Source: Corbicula japonica (taxonomy: Eukaryota > Mollusca > Bivalvia > Venerida > Cyrenidae). Taken from it: a stretch of 64,000 bases of DNA. Shown piece after piece: positions 22,543 through 32,834 of this stretch. Position numbers and translations under genes: made by a program. The notes below the pieces were generated by a model, which saw only the letters and a program-made list of their open reading frames with translations, did no database searches and was not told the origin of the DNA. The DNA lies in the NCBI GenBank assembly GCA_038501625.1, contig JAZAYU010000007.1:124001-188000 (forward strand). Direction: 5' to 3'. Position 1 is the first letter of the stretch. Each line of letters begins with the position of its first letter.

Positions 22543-23373
22543 TTAGGTTGCCTTTTGCATCTGAGTAACAAGGTGAAGTCTTGATTTAACATCGTTATCA
22601 ATGTAACATTCATAACAATTTGACCGCCAATCACCCAACATTTTGATGGAGTCTGCGGACAAACCTATGGTATAACAAAAGGTGGCCCCATCCCTTCTAT
22701 AACTATGATTGGATATCTCTTTTGGGCTAATTCCGGCTAGAGTTAGACAGGTGCGCACTCTGCTAAGAAAGATTTTACCTGTCATAGCCTGTAACCGGCC
22801 ATTAGACCAGAACATGAAAGCGGGCCCATCTAACTCGGCACTGGCCGTTTGTTGAAAGCAATTAAATACAGCTTGGACTGGACAAAGTGTGCTTCCTCTC
22901 ATACGAGCCAAAGGAACTTCAAAGTTCCTTGATCGAAACTGAATTACTTTGCTCCATCTAATTTGTAATATTATATCCCAGGATAGAAATATTATATCAC
23001 GTCGGCGTAGATGCTTCTCAGTGTTGAAACGGTCTGGCATTACATTGCTTTTACGTAACAACCCAAAAAACATACAAAGACTTAAAGCCCATACAGTTGC
23101 GTCTTTTGAGGAAGTTAAATCAAGTTGAGAGAGAAGTTTACGTAGAAGTTCCGGTGGGATTGGTTTTTTCCTGTTTACGTTATCGCCAAGATGGCGTCTT
23201 ATACCTTTCATTGTACAATTAAAAGCAAAATCATTATGAAGTAGATTGGGCAAACCCCATTCAGCGTGTAACAAACGAACAATATTTAAATATTGTTTGA
23301 CTGAATTATATTTAAGAGTTTTGGCTAGAAAAGCGGCATAACGGCATAAAGTTGTAGAAGAAGCAGGATACTG
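22543..23373 (-). CDS. Ngaro tyrosine recombinase, N-terminally disrupted
   Basis: The open frame starts just after a TAA at 23376-23374 and runs 276 codons to TAA 22545-22543. The N-terminal SAM-like DNA-binding part includes LCRYAAFLAKTLKYNSVKQ and LLHAEWGLPN; the catalytic part has H-S-Y-R-R (H-x-x-R), G-D-W and a C-terminal Y-E-C-Y-I containing the likely nucleophile Tyr. An Arg around WSKVIQFR may be the first catalytic Arg. The true start must lie upstream of the TAA, so the protein is truncated or joined by a lost frame. It inserts the circular DNA copy. The catalytic residues appear intact. Confidence 0.85.
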   Translation of the reverse strand, partial: QYPASSTTLCRYAAFLAKTLKYNSVKQYLNIVRLLHAEWGLPNLLHNDFAFNCTMKGIRRHLGDNVNRKKPIPPELLRKLLSQLDLTSSKDATVWALSLCMFFGLLRKSNVMPDRFNTEKHLRRRDIIFLSWDIILQIRWSKVIQFRSRNFEVPLARMRGSTLCPVQAVFNCFQQTASAELDGPAFMFWSNGRLQAMTGKIFLSRVRTCLTLAGISPKEISNHSYRRDGATFCYTIGLSADSIKMLGDWRSNCYECYIDNDVKSRLHLVTQMQKAT

Positions 23374-23425
23374 TTAGTATACTGTTTAACCAAACGGTCA
23401 AATTCTGCTTCAGGTAACCCTGGAA

Positions 23426-23901
23426 TTAAAACAGACAATATCCAACATTTTGCATTCGACTTAATAATCTGTGATAGCCGTCTTTTTCATGTAAACGGGA
23501 AACACTATCTGCTAAAACATTGTAAGAACCTTTATAATATACAGCTTTAAGACGGAAGTTAAATATTGCAGATAGCCAGAAGACCCTGCGTAGAGAATTC
23601 ATAACACATGCGTCCTTACAGGAGCCTTTGTTAATTACAGGCTGCCAGACTGTCAGAATGAACAAACACTTTCTTGTTCGCAAAGTAAGGTGCCCATTGC
23701 ATAACTGCTGGGTTCTAATGCGAGCACCTCAAGATAATTTATGGGTATGTTCGCCATTTTTTTAGACCACAGTGTGTACACAAAGTTCCCATTAAAGAAT
23801 GCTCCTGCTGCTACCTTACAAGCATCAATGCTAATTGAGGTCCCGGGGCGGCCATCCACCATGGGCATAGTGCCATTAAAAATGTCCAGGAAACGCTGCC
23901 A
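23426..23901 (-). pseudogene. Ngaro RNase H domain, frameshifted
   Basis: Continues the RT frame after the TGA at 23904-23902. The first part (to about 23655) includes S-I-D-A-C...GAFFNG and NYLEVLAL, matching RNase H strands with the catalytic Asp and Glu. Near 23660-23685 the reading shifts frame; the second part (to the stop at 23426) includes INKGSCKDACVMNSLRR and N-V-L-A-D-S-V-S-R-L, the end of the domain. It degrades the RNA strand during reverse transcription in intact relatives. Confidence 0.82.
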
Positions 23902-24951
23902 TCATACGATGTCTTCTTTCATATCTTGCGTAACTTTACTCCTGTGCCAGGCATGTTTGAGTGTATTTGCACTATCAAAAAGCCTACGCATATGAAATCG
24001 GCCACCATAGATGCATTGAGTAAGAAAGTTAAGTTTTCCCGCCAAACTTTCGATTTGTCGTTTTGTCACTTTTTTAACAGACATGAATTGTCTCAGTAAA
24101 ATCTTTATTTCCGCAATTTTATCCATTGGTACACTAATTGTCATTGACTTTGAGCCGAGATTAATGCCTAAGAAAACAAGAGTTTGAGTTGGACCCTCTA
24201 TCTTCTTATAGTTAATAGCAAATCCCAGTTCTCGCAGGAGTTTCAGGAGTGTTTCTAAAGCAACACGGCATTCTTCATAAGACCTAGCTATCACCATGAA
24301 ATCGTCGAGGTACACGACTATGGCACTAAATCCTTTCTTTTTCATAATTGCGCGCACAGATTGGGTTATTCTGTTGAATATTTCCGGGCATTTGGATCCA
24401 CCGAAAGGTAAGCGCTGGTCTACCATAAATGTGTAATGATTATCACCTTTAAATTTCCATTTTAATCCCGTTGCTTTGAAGTTTGAAGAATGTAATTTTA
24501 CAGCTCTGTAAGCAAAGGCAAGAACAATTTTTGCCATGTAACAATTAGGTGTAATAAGGTCATTAGCATCTTGAATCGATTGATATTGAAAGTGGTTTGT
24601 ACTAGCAGCATCGTTAAGAGATGAACCTGCCGGTCGTGAGCAATCGTGAATTATACTGACTTTTTCGGAATCCTTTTTGGGAATAGCCCCAAGCGCTGAA
24701 ATAATAGTTGGCTTGTCGTGTACAATACGGTAGTGTCCATTATCAAGTTCATGTCTTATTTGCTTTTCCGTGCGCGCGCGCATTTTGCCGGTAGTGGCAG
24801 ACTTATAATTGTCCATATCAACCGCGAGAGAAATTTTATCTGGATCCACGATATTAAATCCATGTTTAATGCCTGTCAGAATATATTCACGATCCGGGTA
24901 ATCAGCATGTAAGTTCTTCTCCCATGCCTCATAGTTCAGAGCTGTTGAACG
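23902..24951 (-). pseudogene. Ngaro reverse transcriptase
   Basis: RT of the tyrosine-recombinase retrotransposon group. The frame follows the gag TGA without another stop for 34 codons, passing an HADYPDREYILTGI segment that belongs to the RT N-terminus. Palm motifs: LPFGGSKCPEIF, then Y-L-D-D at 24312-24301, then the thumb segment FLGI. In motif A, where an acidic residue is expected before ..AYR, codon 24525-24523 encodes Val (K-I-V-L-A-F-A-Y-R), which would remove a catalytic metal ligand. The frame ends at a TGA (23904-23902) in a position where this family usually has Trp. Confidence 0.85.
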
Positions 24952-25977
24952 TCATTCGTCCCCGGCGGCGTTGATAATCTGCGCCGATGATGACTCCGAA
25001 GTGTGCTTCTGAGTTGTCTGTGGCCGCACGTGACGGTAGCGGCAGTTCGAGACAAAGGGGCAGTTTCCCTTAGCCTTGACGATGCGGCAATCCTCTTTTA
25101 ATGATTTTGGTGGCATTTCCGGTTTCTGCCTGGTGCGTTTTGGTATCAAAATCTGGAGCTCCATGTGGGGTGAGAAGGTACCCCATGGAAATCCATGTTC
25201 CGACTGCAGTTCCCTGTAGCTGTAGTCAAAATGGAGAACGCTGTTCCATTCATAGATTTCGGCGAATTCGAATATTCTGGTCGTGTATGCCAGGTAATAT
25301 TCGACATCGTCGCGTTTTAAATGTCCACTGGTCAACAAAAAGTTCATGAGCCGCATGTTTGCTGCTCCCCATTCCTCCATGTTAATTCCTTGATACGGAT
25401 GTTCTTCTTCTGTTTTGAGGATGATGGTTTCTTGTGCCTGGGCTGAGCGTAGCACAAACTCCCGCCGTCGGCTTTGACGACGTCTCTTGCACTTTTCTGT
25501 TATAAACTGAGTTATATGCGTGGTTTTCCGAAAGGCTTCCATTGTTAGAATGGCTCTCGGGTCCATGTGACCGTTTGTGATGATGTCTTTCTTTAAGGGT
25601 AAATTGTCATTTAATAAGGTGTCTAACGTATTACCTGTTTCATGAAGAACGTGTTCGTTCGCTGACCACGTTGTTGCAGTAGGAGGCGAGTTGGGGGGCG
25701 GCGTGGAGATTTCTGTTGTCTCGTGTCTGTTTGCGTTTATTCCCTTCCACTTGTCGATTTCATTCATGATAATTTTAATGCTTCCAAGTGGGAGGCCCAT
25801 CTCTTTCAAATCTCTGGTTTCCACTAACTTTAACGCCTCTATTGTGTTAAGTTCTTCGTTTCGCAAAAACTGAGTTACTTTTCTCGACAGTTTTAAGTCT
25901 TTCGCCCACGTGTCAAAGCTAAATTCCGTATTCTCTGAATCAGTACACAAGTTGACAGTTTCTTCGCATTCCGCCAT
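24952..25977 (-). CDS. Ngaro ORF1 (gag-like) with SAM domain and CCCH zinc finger
   Basis: 341 codons. I chose the ATG at 25977-25975 (purine at -3, G at +4); the open frame extends upstream only through a GTG. Residues about 20-78 have the pattern of a sterile alpha motif (SAM) domain: an FDTWAKDL-type start, a T-I-E-A-L segment and E-T-R-D-L-K-E-M-G-L followed by a long last helix. C297, C306, C312 and H316 give C-x8-C-x5-C-x3-H, the classical RNA-binding CCCH finger spacing. A structural/RNA-packaging role is inferred from position and the finger. It ends at a TGA (24954-24952) after which the same frame stays open into the RT. Confidence 0.8.
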   Translation of the reverse strand: MAECEETVNLCTDSENTEFSFDTWAKDLKLSRKVTQFLRNEELNTIEALKLVETRDLKEMGLPLGSIKIIMNEIDKWKGINANRHETTEISTPPPNSPPTATTWSANEHVLHETGNTLDTLLNDNLPLKKDIITNGHMDPRAILTMEAFRKTTHITQFITEKCKRRRQSRRREFVLRSAQAQETIILKTEEEHPYQGINMEEWGAANMRLMNFLLTSGHLKRDDVEYYLAYTTRIFEFAEIYEWNSVLHFDYSYRELQSEHGFPWGTFSPHMELQILIPKRTRQKPEMPPKSLKEDCRIVKAKGNCPFVSNCRYRHVRPQTTQKHTSESSSAQIINAAGDE

Positions 25978-26043
25978 GTCTAAATAATTCTGAATAACAA
26001 TTATCACAATCTATATTTTTGGCTAATCCATGTAACTTCAGTA

Positions 26044-26195
26044 AAATTTAGCAGAGTTGAAAATATAAGCATGCGCGACAAGGTAACTTTTAATACTGGC
26101 GCGCTAAGGCGCTCTCAGAACCCTCCGCATTTCCAGGTAAGGTTACGGTCAGCTGAGCATAGGCCGCGCAAATGATTGACGTTTAAATGAAATTA
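26044..26195 (-). repeat. Ngaro split direct repeat A1 (5' end)
   Basis: 152 bp partner of 22085-22236, lying 67 bp upstream of the gag ATG. By analogy it should hold the element promoter, but no TATA box is obvious. Confidence 0.9.
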
Positions 26196-26381
26196 CTGAC
26201 ATTAATTCTACCCACTTAGAACTACACCATTTGATATATGTGCTATCTCTTGAAAATGTATCGTTGTTGCCCATACCGCAGAGTTCTTAGTGGTTTATTT
26301 CCTGGTATTAGGATAATTCATCAATAACGAGTCCGCAGTTATCACTTTTTATTGCAAAGATACAATGGCCGATTTATATAA

Positions 26382-26965
26382 ATACACTTAACCAATGTTT
26401 AAACTACACCGATCATATTGTTTTAATTTCTCAGCAAGGATTCGGGATATACACTGCAAACTTGAAATATAATAAGATACATCATTTACACTTCTTTGTA
26501 TGAAAGAATTATTAAATCCTCTTCACCCGTTTAGAAACCGCTGGAATTAATTCAATGTAGGAGTAAAACCAAAAGTCATAAAATTGTCGGTAGTGGGTAT
26601 ATTCTCGGTAAACGAAAATTCATGTCTCATTGTTTGAATATGGATATTTAAGAAATTTTGAACAGTTCTATGCAATTCTGCAATAATGCGATTGTTTAGC
26701 TGTTGCACGCATCATTAGTCAGCAGTTTTTGCCGGTTTCATTATATCCTCTATACAAAAGCTACGGTCAATTTTGTGACTTTTGGTTTTGCCCTCACCTC
26801 GATTACATGTCCTTGGTTTAAGAACACAAGGAGAGATTTCAATGGTAATTTCAGAAAAAGAAGTATAAATGGTGCATCTTATTATGATTCAAATTTGAAA
26901 ACTGTACAATTATATGCGGAGAAATTAAAAAGTTTTGATCGGTGTAGTTAGAACATTAGTTAAGT
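26382..26965. mobile_element. Foldback element, ~585 bp with ~210-bp arms
   Basis: AAATACACTTAAC near 26384 and its reverse complement near 26960 open an imperfect inverted repeat running inward through ACTACACCGATCA, TTTTAATTTCTC and AAAACCAAAAGTCA blocks to about 26600 and 26760. The plus-strand open frame at 26703-26951 is just one arm and is not a gene. Termini and target duplication are not resolved. Confidence 0.7.
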
Positions 26966-27947
26966 GTATTTAGGATTTCTGAAATTGATTCAAGTATAAA
27001 GTTGTCGGACGGGTAAATAACATGATGTTGCCGGTTTTTTTTTTAAAGAAAATTAAAATTGATGAAGGCAGGAACGGGGAATTATACGAACGCGTGTTTA
27101 AATTCACGTTCGCAAGCAATGATATTCATCTAGGATTGCTTTATCAACAACTGCATAAACAACCGCGTACGACAATCCCTTTACTAATTGGTGCTTAAGA
27201 TAAAAATGCATATCACACTGTTACACACCTAACTTTGAAGTATAAACGGATAAACAATACTCTTCAGAACACTTGAACCGGAAGATCTTCACAACACAAT
27301 TGTCATAAATAACTTATATTATTCAAGTGCTTTAAATATAAAACGAACATTGTTTAGAAATAATGGCTATTAAGCGTCAAGATATTCCAGTATCTGGACA
27401 AAACAATTAATGATTATCCCTCTGTAGCACATTTAAATATAAAGTAGATGTTTTCAATATTTGGTATTTTCAATAGAATTGCATGTATCTATGTTTATTC
27501 TTAAATAGAATACCACTATCTTAACCACTCTGGATTTCTTTGTTGCCACATTTATAATTGATCATGAGCCTTAAATAAGAAAACCATCAAGAAAACAATA
27601 GACTTTTCATTAATGCAAACTGTCGCTCGATTGTTATTTTATAACAATTATGTTTAATAATATTAATGTTTAATATTTTCTCCAAGTCAGAAATATACTG
27701 TATATGCAATTTAAAATTTGTCGAATGGTTAAGGATATCTCAGGGTAAAGACTGCTTTTCGCTTATACATTAGAAATCGGATGTTGCCAACAGTGAATTC
27801 CTGTAAACGTTTCCGTTAAAAGTATCTATATTTATCTTAATACATAGTGATTTTCTAAGCCCGATGCAGAAAGAAAAAAATGAATTTCAGAAACGGCCTA
27901 ATACAAAAAAACCCTTCCCACAGAGCCAAAAAAGAGAAAACAATTGA
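26966..27947. other. AT-rich non-coding stretch
   Basis: No gene or clear repeat recognised. Confidence 0.5.
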
Positions 27948-28200
27948 TACATGTATATGCATATCAGACATGAGAGCAAATCTAGAAGGCACAGCCTCCC
28001 CACACGGCCAAAACGTAGAGAGGAGAAGAGAGCATGGTTATATAATAATTAAATTCAAAATAGACGACACAAACAATTAAAGGCAATGAGAACCCGAGGG
28101 ATTTCCGTCTTGGAAGGGAGAAAAACAATTCGCCACTGGATGTTTAAAGGAGGTTCTAGGATATACCAACTTCACATTTGCCTCAACAGGTTTTCATATA
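27948..28200 (+). repeat. Repeat family R, diverged copy
   Basis: Shares ordered blocks with the other family R copies (36537, 55305): TATGCATATCAG, CACAGCCTCCCCAC, GACACAAACAATTAA, a GGGATTTCCGTCTTGGAA-type block and CAACAGGTTTTCATAT. Here it is strongly diverged and cut at the 3' end. Confidence 0.7.
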
Positions 28201-28419
28201 AACATAGAAAGCATGAGTTTTTACTATGAAAAAAAAATCAAAAAAGACATTCAAATTTACAAAACATTTACGAAAATGAAAACCCGCAACAGTCTCATAC
28301 TGATCTCTTTATGTTCCGAATGAGCAAACTCTTCTAGTGAATTAGCTCCACTACACCCACCAGAAGTCAGTTTATAAGCACTTTAAATGTTAAGCTCTTC
28401 AATTGGACTACTAATATAT

Positions 28420-28524
28420 GCCCAATGTTATAAAACTGAGCATGGAAACCAGTCTCAATCTCAAGCATCTAATTGGCTGAAATGGCGACAAGCGTTTCCA
28501 AATTCAGTTTTATAACCTTAAGCC
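28420..28524. mobile_element. Palindromic MITE family P, copy 1
   Basis: Left GCCCAATGTTATAAAACTGA and right TTTTATAACCTTAAGCC are inverted. The inside carries CATGGAAACCAGTCTCAA and ATTGGCTGAAATGGCGA. Shorter than the best copy at 33974. Confidence 0.75.
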
Positions 28525-30162
28525 ATAATTAACCTGTCTTCTTATAAATTACATTCATTATCTGAAAATGACAGTTTCCTATGAAAAAGTTGATGTCATA
28601 TTATGTCAGTAATTGGTCTACAAGTCTTATACAAATATAATAATGTTAATAACGGTTGCTGACATTTTATAACATACAACGATAAATCACATTAAATGAT
28701 TCACATAAAAACATGTATCATTCAAAAGATTGCCTTGCAATTTTTTAAAGGGAAAATTTAAAAAAGAGAGACTTAATATTCTCTTTAAAAATGCGTATCA
28801 TCGCATGGAAAAAATTTCTAGATTTTCATTTTTTTATTGTTGCATTGTTACCTTTTCTTCTAAAATTCGCGTTACATTCAGAAGTTTCAAAAATTATAAT
28901 TGTTATAGAATAAAATTAATGAAATTTCTAAAGAAGTTTCTAAGGATAGTTAGTTGAACACGATATGAAAATTAATAAGTAACAGTTCGATTTCTGAAAT
29001 AAGTGAAAATTTCCAAACATGTTATATGTTATATATATTGATGCATTCCCAACAATAATTCATCATTTGTTGCAAAACCATATAGCAGGTTATTTCCGCA
29101 GCCTTAAATTTCTGTGTTTTGCTCACAAAAAAGGATGCAAAATATTCTAGTTTTTTTATCACTGCGTTTTCGGTTCCCATAAAGGATTAATGTCTGCGGT
29201 ATTGGGAAGTTGTCGTAAAAAAATAACAAGACTTAGATAAACCATCTAAAGGGAGACAATCTTCCCGATGCGGTATATACAACGGTATTTACTGCCTTTT
29301 TACTTTTATTAGTTCATCTTGTCAAAGAATTACAAAGATGTTATGTATCATTAGCTTAAAACTCAACTCTCAAACAACTTTTCAATCGAATGTTTTAGTA
29401 ATGTTTGAGCAAAGGTCTCCGTTATACAATGCATATACAAAAACGATTAACAGTAATTGTTCGTAATTATATTTTTACCCCGATTGTTTTGTGAAACGGA
29501 ATATCTCAGAATCCCGGTTATTTTAGTTTAAAATTGAGTTAATTATTTGTGATTAAAATGTTTGCATTTTTTCGCTTGATATATTTCTGCGATTTCACCC
29601 AAAGACCGCATAAACGCAGAACTATTGCACCCGCGGAAATTACGCGTTATACGGTACCAATAATTCGGCTGTGATGTCTGAAGGTGGCTTTCCTGGTATT
29701 AACAAAAAATATGTTGTTTTTTTTTTCAAAAGCATTCTCATTGCATTTAGACCCATCTTTTAATAAAAAGTTACTATAGAAAACATTCCTTAGTATGAAT
29801 TCATTTAATTCCCATTATGTCGATTCGTTCTGTAATACGAAGATTTAAATGTACAACCGCCAATCGGAAGACGTATTATGCTTCCGACTATTTCTTAGTG
29901 GCGTGCGCCTTTGAGTGATGTCCTTGTTGCAGTAAAGAAATTTTCAGAACACCCACTTCATAATTCTAGATTTATGATCAATAATTTGACATACCGAAGA
30001 AGTTATCCTAGACTTACTTGAAAGTAATTTAGCTGCAGGAAGTTTTCTAAATCTTGTTAATTTTCCACTGTCATGACATTCTTAAAAGAGAACTTAGAAG
30101 CTTGATCGGTTTATTTTATTGCTGCTATCTACATATGTCCGAATGAACTTTTGGTACTTTAG

Positions 30163-30306
30163 TCCCAATGTTATAAAGCTGTGAATGGAGACCAGTATCA
30201 AATATCATCAACCTGAATGATTTAAATTGAGCACACTTTCAGAACTGACCAACGGAAAGCTTGAGATCTGAAACCGTTTTAGATTCTCTGTTTATAACAT
30301 TTGGGC
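30163..30306. mobile_element. Palindromic MITE family P, copy 2
   Basis: Ends CCCAATGTTATAAAGC and, inverted, TTATAACATTTGGGC; the interior is diverged from copies 1 and 3. Confidence 0.65.
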
Positions 30307-30352
30307 ATGGCTTCTGATTATTCACTTAACGCCCTGTCGTTTTTAGACTGGC

Positions 30353-30362
30353 GCGCATGCGC
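30353..30362. promoter_or_regulatory. NRF1-like motif
   Basis: GCGCATGCGC inside CGCGCATGCGCC, a perfect palindromic NRF1-type site in locally CpG-rich DNA. Motif match only. Confidence 0.35.
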
Positions 30363-30850
30363 CACTCTTAAGTAACGATGCCGTGAACACGGCGACGCGC
30401 CGTCGTTAACTTCGGGTGTATCATTGCGACCACGAGAGCGTATCAAGTTAGTGGGGTTTTGTGGTCACCGCGAGAGCAGGCCGAAATGTTCTGCACAAGT
30501 GTGAAGCACAATGCAGCACACCATTCAACGAATTCTTAGCGATTGATAGTAAGTTTCCGTGTAATTTTGGAGCATCCATGCCAAAAACGCCAGCTAACAA
30601 ATGTAGAGTGAAATCACGACCAGCTACGGCAGTGAACAAGCAACTGAATATGCATGAGTAGTTTAGTTACGCCTGAAAGATTTCGTAGTTGTGTGGCATA
30701 AAAAGTAGTGCATTTTAAGAAAATACAAATATTTCGAGAAGGAATGCGAACTTTGTAAGATAATGCTACAAATAAAAACAAGACAACAATTTAATGTTTT
30801 TGTTAAAACAACTATGAAAGGATATTAAAAGAACGATTAAAAACAAATCA

Positions 30851-30890
30851 GTCACGTGACAAGCGGGAGATAGCGTGGGTTGCCATTTTG
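30851..30890 (+). promoter_or_regulatory. USF-type E-box and YY1-like site, candidate rightward promoter
   Basis: GTCACGTGAC (30851-30860) is a perfect USF-type palindrome. GTTGCCATTTTGG follows at 30880-30892, a YY1-like site in the strand sense used at transcription starts. The local sequence is CpG-richer than average. It lies about 60 bp upstream of the hAT-like end at 30949, so it could drive the hAT-derived frame at 31495, or belong to an older host promoter into which the element inserted. Confidence 0.35.
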
Positions 30891-31494
30891 GTTAGGTTGG
30901 AGTAGTTGTGGATCGAGATTTTGCTTGGCTTTCGAGGACCGGGCCGGGCAGTGTTCTCCCCAGCTATCATAACGGTTGTCGCGCCCGACAACCGTTAACA
31001 AGCTTTAATCTATTTCCAACAAGCGTTAAATTCGCCGACATCCGTTTATTCAAAATCGACATGTCATAATTTTCTGTTTCTTGCATTATTAACACAGGTC
31101 GCTTTTCAATACACACCTCATTCAAGGTTAAGCAATGGGCGATTTGACCAATCACAATCGATTTCTTTACTATCAGCTGGATAACTCCGCCTCTCCACGT
31201 GGCCGAATTCGCAAGTTTGTCGGTGTCTTTTGATCGTTGGCTCTGCCGACTGTTGATATTCTCAATTAACAGCGGGTGTGTTTGACATAATGTTCAATGA
31301 TTTTAATGAGATGCGATCATGAGTAATAATTTGGTTGTTCTTTGTTCTGTGATTAGAAGACAAACACTTCAAAAATTGTGCTGTATAGATGTATGAAAAT
31401 AATTGCGCGATAATTGATTTGTTTTAAACAAATCTATTAGCAAGTTCCAGTTAGAACTTAACGATCAGTTCATTTTCGTCGGACATTTTCAAGT

Positions 31495-31822
31495 ATGCAT
31501 GCGCAAAAGAACGACGACTCGTCGATTCTATCTTATTTCAAGAGAAACCGGCCTTGTGGGGCTGATGCCAACTCCATCGGGCATTGTGAACTTCAAATTT
31601 CTAGGAATGAGATCGAGATCATCCCGGATATCCCTTCAAGAGCGACTCTGACGACGCCAAGTACCCCTTCACGTCGTGAAATTACTCCGACGCAGGACGC
31701 GGTACCCAAACATGCCGAGACACTGAATCAACGCCGGCTACCTCGAACAGCCAGTTCGATCCAGTCAGGTGTCGATCCTAAGTGGAAGAAAGTCTACTCC
31801 TGGTTGCAAGAAGTTGGCAATG
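31495..31822 (+). CDS. hAT-derived protein, N-terminal exon (ZNF862/TTF-like)
   Basis: Starts at an ATG with A at -3. The opening (S-I-L-S-Y-F-K-R) is typical of hAT-derived proteins of the ZNF862/KIAA1586 kind, followed by a low-complexity Thr/Pro/Arg stretch and D-P-K-W-K-K-V-Y-S-W-L, the start of the TTF/BED-like zinc-binding region. The zinc ligands themselves are lost: the frame runs into poly-T and TA repeats. If spliced at the weak GT of AATG|GTCTTT (31823), the phase matches the acceptor before 32232. It is a deletion derivative; function unknown. Confidence 0.5.
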
Positions 31823-31915
31823 GTCTTTTTTTTTATATATATATATTTACTTAGCCTTGTGGCTTGCATTAAATAAATAAAATAACTCAATTTCATGCTA
31901 CTATAATAAAAAGGG

Positions 31916-32130
31916 AAATATGCATATCAGGAATCGCCACACTCATAAAACACAGCCTCCTCCTGCAGCAACAAAGGAGAGAGGAAAATAAATGATTTGT
32001 TTGTTGATTGTTTAACAAAAAAGAGAACCGTATGGGTAAGCGCATTGGAACAGTGAGTGGCAAAATAATTTGCTAGGGGGGGGGGGGGGGGGGTTAAACC
32101 AGGTTCTAGGGGTGCACTTTATAATTGATT
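31916..32130 (+). repeat. Repeat family R, copy with poly-G tract
   Basis: Begins ATATGCATATCAGGAATCGC and follows the family order through ACACAGCCTCC and a diverged GGAACAGTGAGTGGCAAA block. Then 18 G residues (32076-32093) replace the usual short GGGG run before TTAAACCAGGTTCTAGGG. Lies between the two hAT-derived exons. Confidence 0.82.
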
Positions 32131-32231
32131 ATACCTGTTTGTGTCAACTGAATACCTATTATGATATTATTTATATATTTATATGAAGCTGTCTATATGT
32201 TTACTGGTATCATAAATCAATTTCATTTCAG

Positions 32232-32404
32232 GTTGTGAGTGGGGTTTTTCCACCTTATCAAGAGTGAAGACAAAGCTTAGAAGCAGGCTTAACAATTCAA
32301 CATTAAATTCATTGTTAATGATATCCATGGAAGGTCCTGATGTACTGAAGTTTGATTATAATAAGGCAGTCAGCACTTGGGTCCAAGAAAAAAGAGGCGT
32401 CTGA
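32232..32404 (+). CDS. hAT-derived protein, C-terminal dimerisation exon
   Basis: Follows a good acceptor (TTTCATTTCAG, ending 32231) and runs to TGA 32402-32404. The peptide has the hAT C-terminal dimerisation signature: G-F-S-T-L-S-R-V-K-T-K-L-R-S-R-L, then LNSLLMISMEGPD and A-V-S-T-W-V. With a phase-1 join to 31822 the frame is continuous. The catalytic core of some 400-500 residues that normally separates the two parts is absent, so it cannot be an active transposase. Confidence 0.6.
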
Positions 32405-32834
32405 AAGTTTAATCCTAATCCTGTCAGTTGTAATGAAACACTGAGTTTGATATGTGTGAGATATCTTGGACAATGAAGGTGAAAAACTAACTATACAGAG
32501 TATATAGTTGAAATTGTAACTTGATGAGATCAGATCAGTTTATGTAATTAAAACACATGTTGACATACTGTTTACACATTGTTTCACATTATTTATGCTT
32601 TTTAACTTTGTATCTTTCTTGGCTCTAAAGAGATAAAAAAAAACATCTATGTACTATATACCGTTGTTGCAGTAAACTTTGGTACAAATATAAAACTGTA
32701 TAAAATGATAATAGTTAAAAAATAAAGTTTCGCGAGCTAAAATCCAAGAACAGTCCAGCGACAACCCTTCCAAAAATCCTGGGGATACCGTAAGCAAATT
32801 TATAGACTCTTAAATAATTGGAAAACACAATCAT

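Larger units (their letters stand above)
21741..26195 (-). mobile_element. Ngaro-like tyrosine-recombinase retrotransposon (4.46 kb)
   Basis: Read on the minus strand the order is A1 (26195-26044), gag, RT/RNase H, recombinase, B1 (22481-22240), A2 (22236-22085), B2 (21988-21741). A1/A2 and B1/B2 are near-identical direct pairs, and B1 and A2 abut with a 3-base gap. This A1-ORFs-B1A2-B2 layout (split direct repeats) is diagnostic of Ngaro/PAT-type elements, in contrast to the inverted ends of DIRS1. They copy through a circular DNA intermediate inserted by a tyrosine recombinase, normally without target-site duplication; none is seen. Several coding lesions suggest an inactive copy, although the repeats are still very similar. 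Confidence 0.93.
30949..32404 (+). mobile_element. Internally deleted hAT element (extent inferred)
   Basis: A hAT-like end, CAGTGTTCTCCCC, starts at 30949, followed by a perfect 11-bp hairpin AACGGTTGTCG/CGACAACCGTT at 30971-30996. Downstream lie coding pieces from the two ends of a hAT-derived protein with the middle missing (31495-31822 and 32232-32404) and a family R repeat between them. I found no matching right terminus, so the 3' end is either eroded or further right. Confidence 0.55.

Noticed and set aside
26703..26951. 82-codon plus-strand frame
   Set aside because: Lies in one arm of the foldback element at 26382-26965 and has no matching protein family.
30448..30661. Overlapping frames on both strands in a CpG-rich stretch
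   Set aside because: No domain and no ATG at the plus frame start; composition explains the openness.
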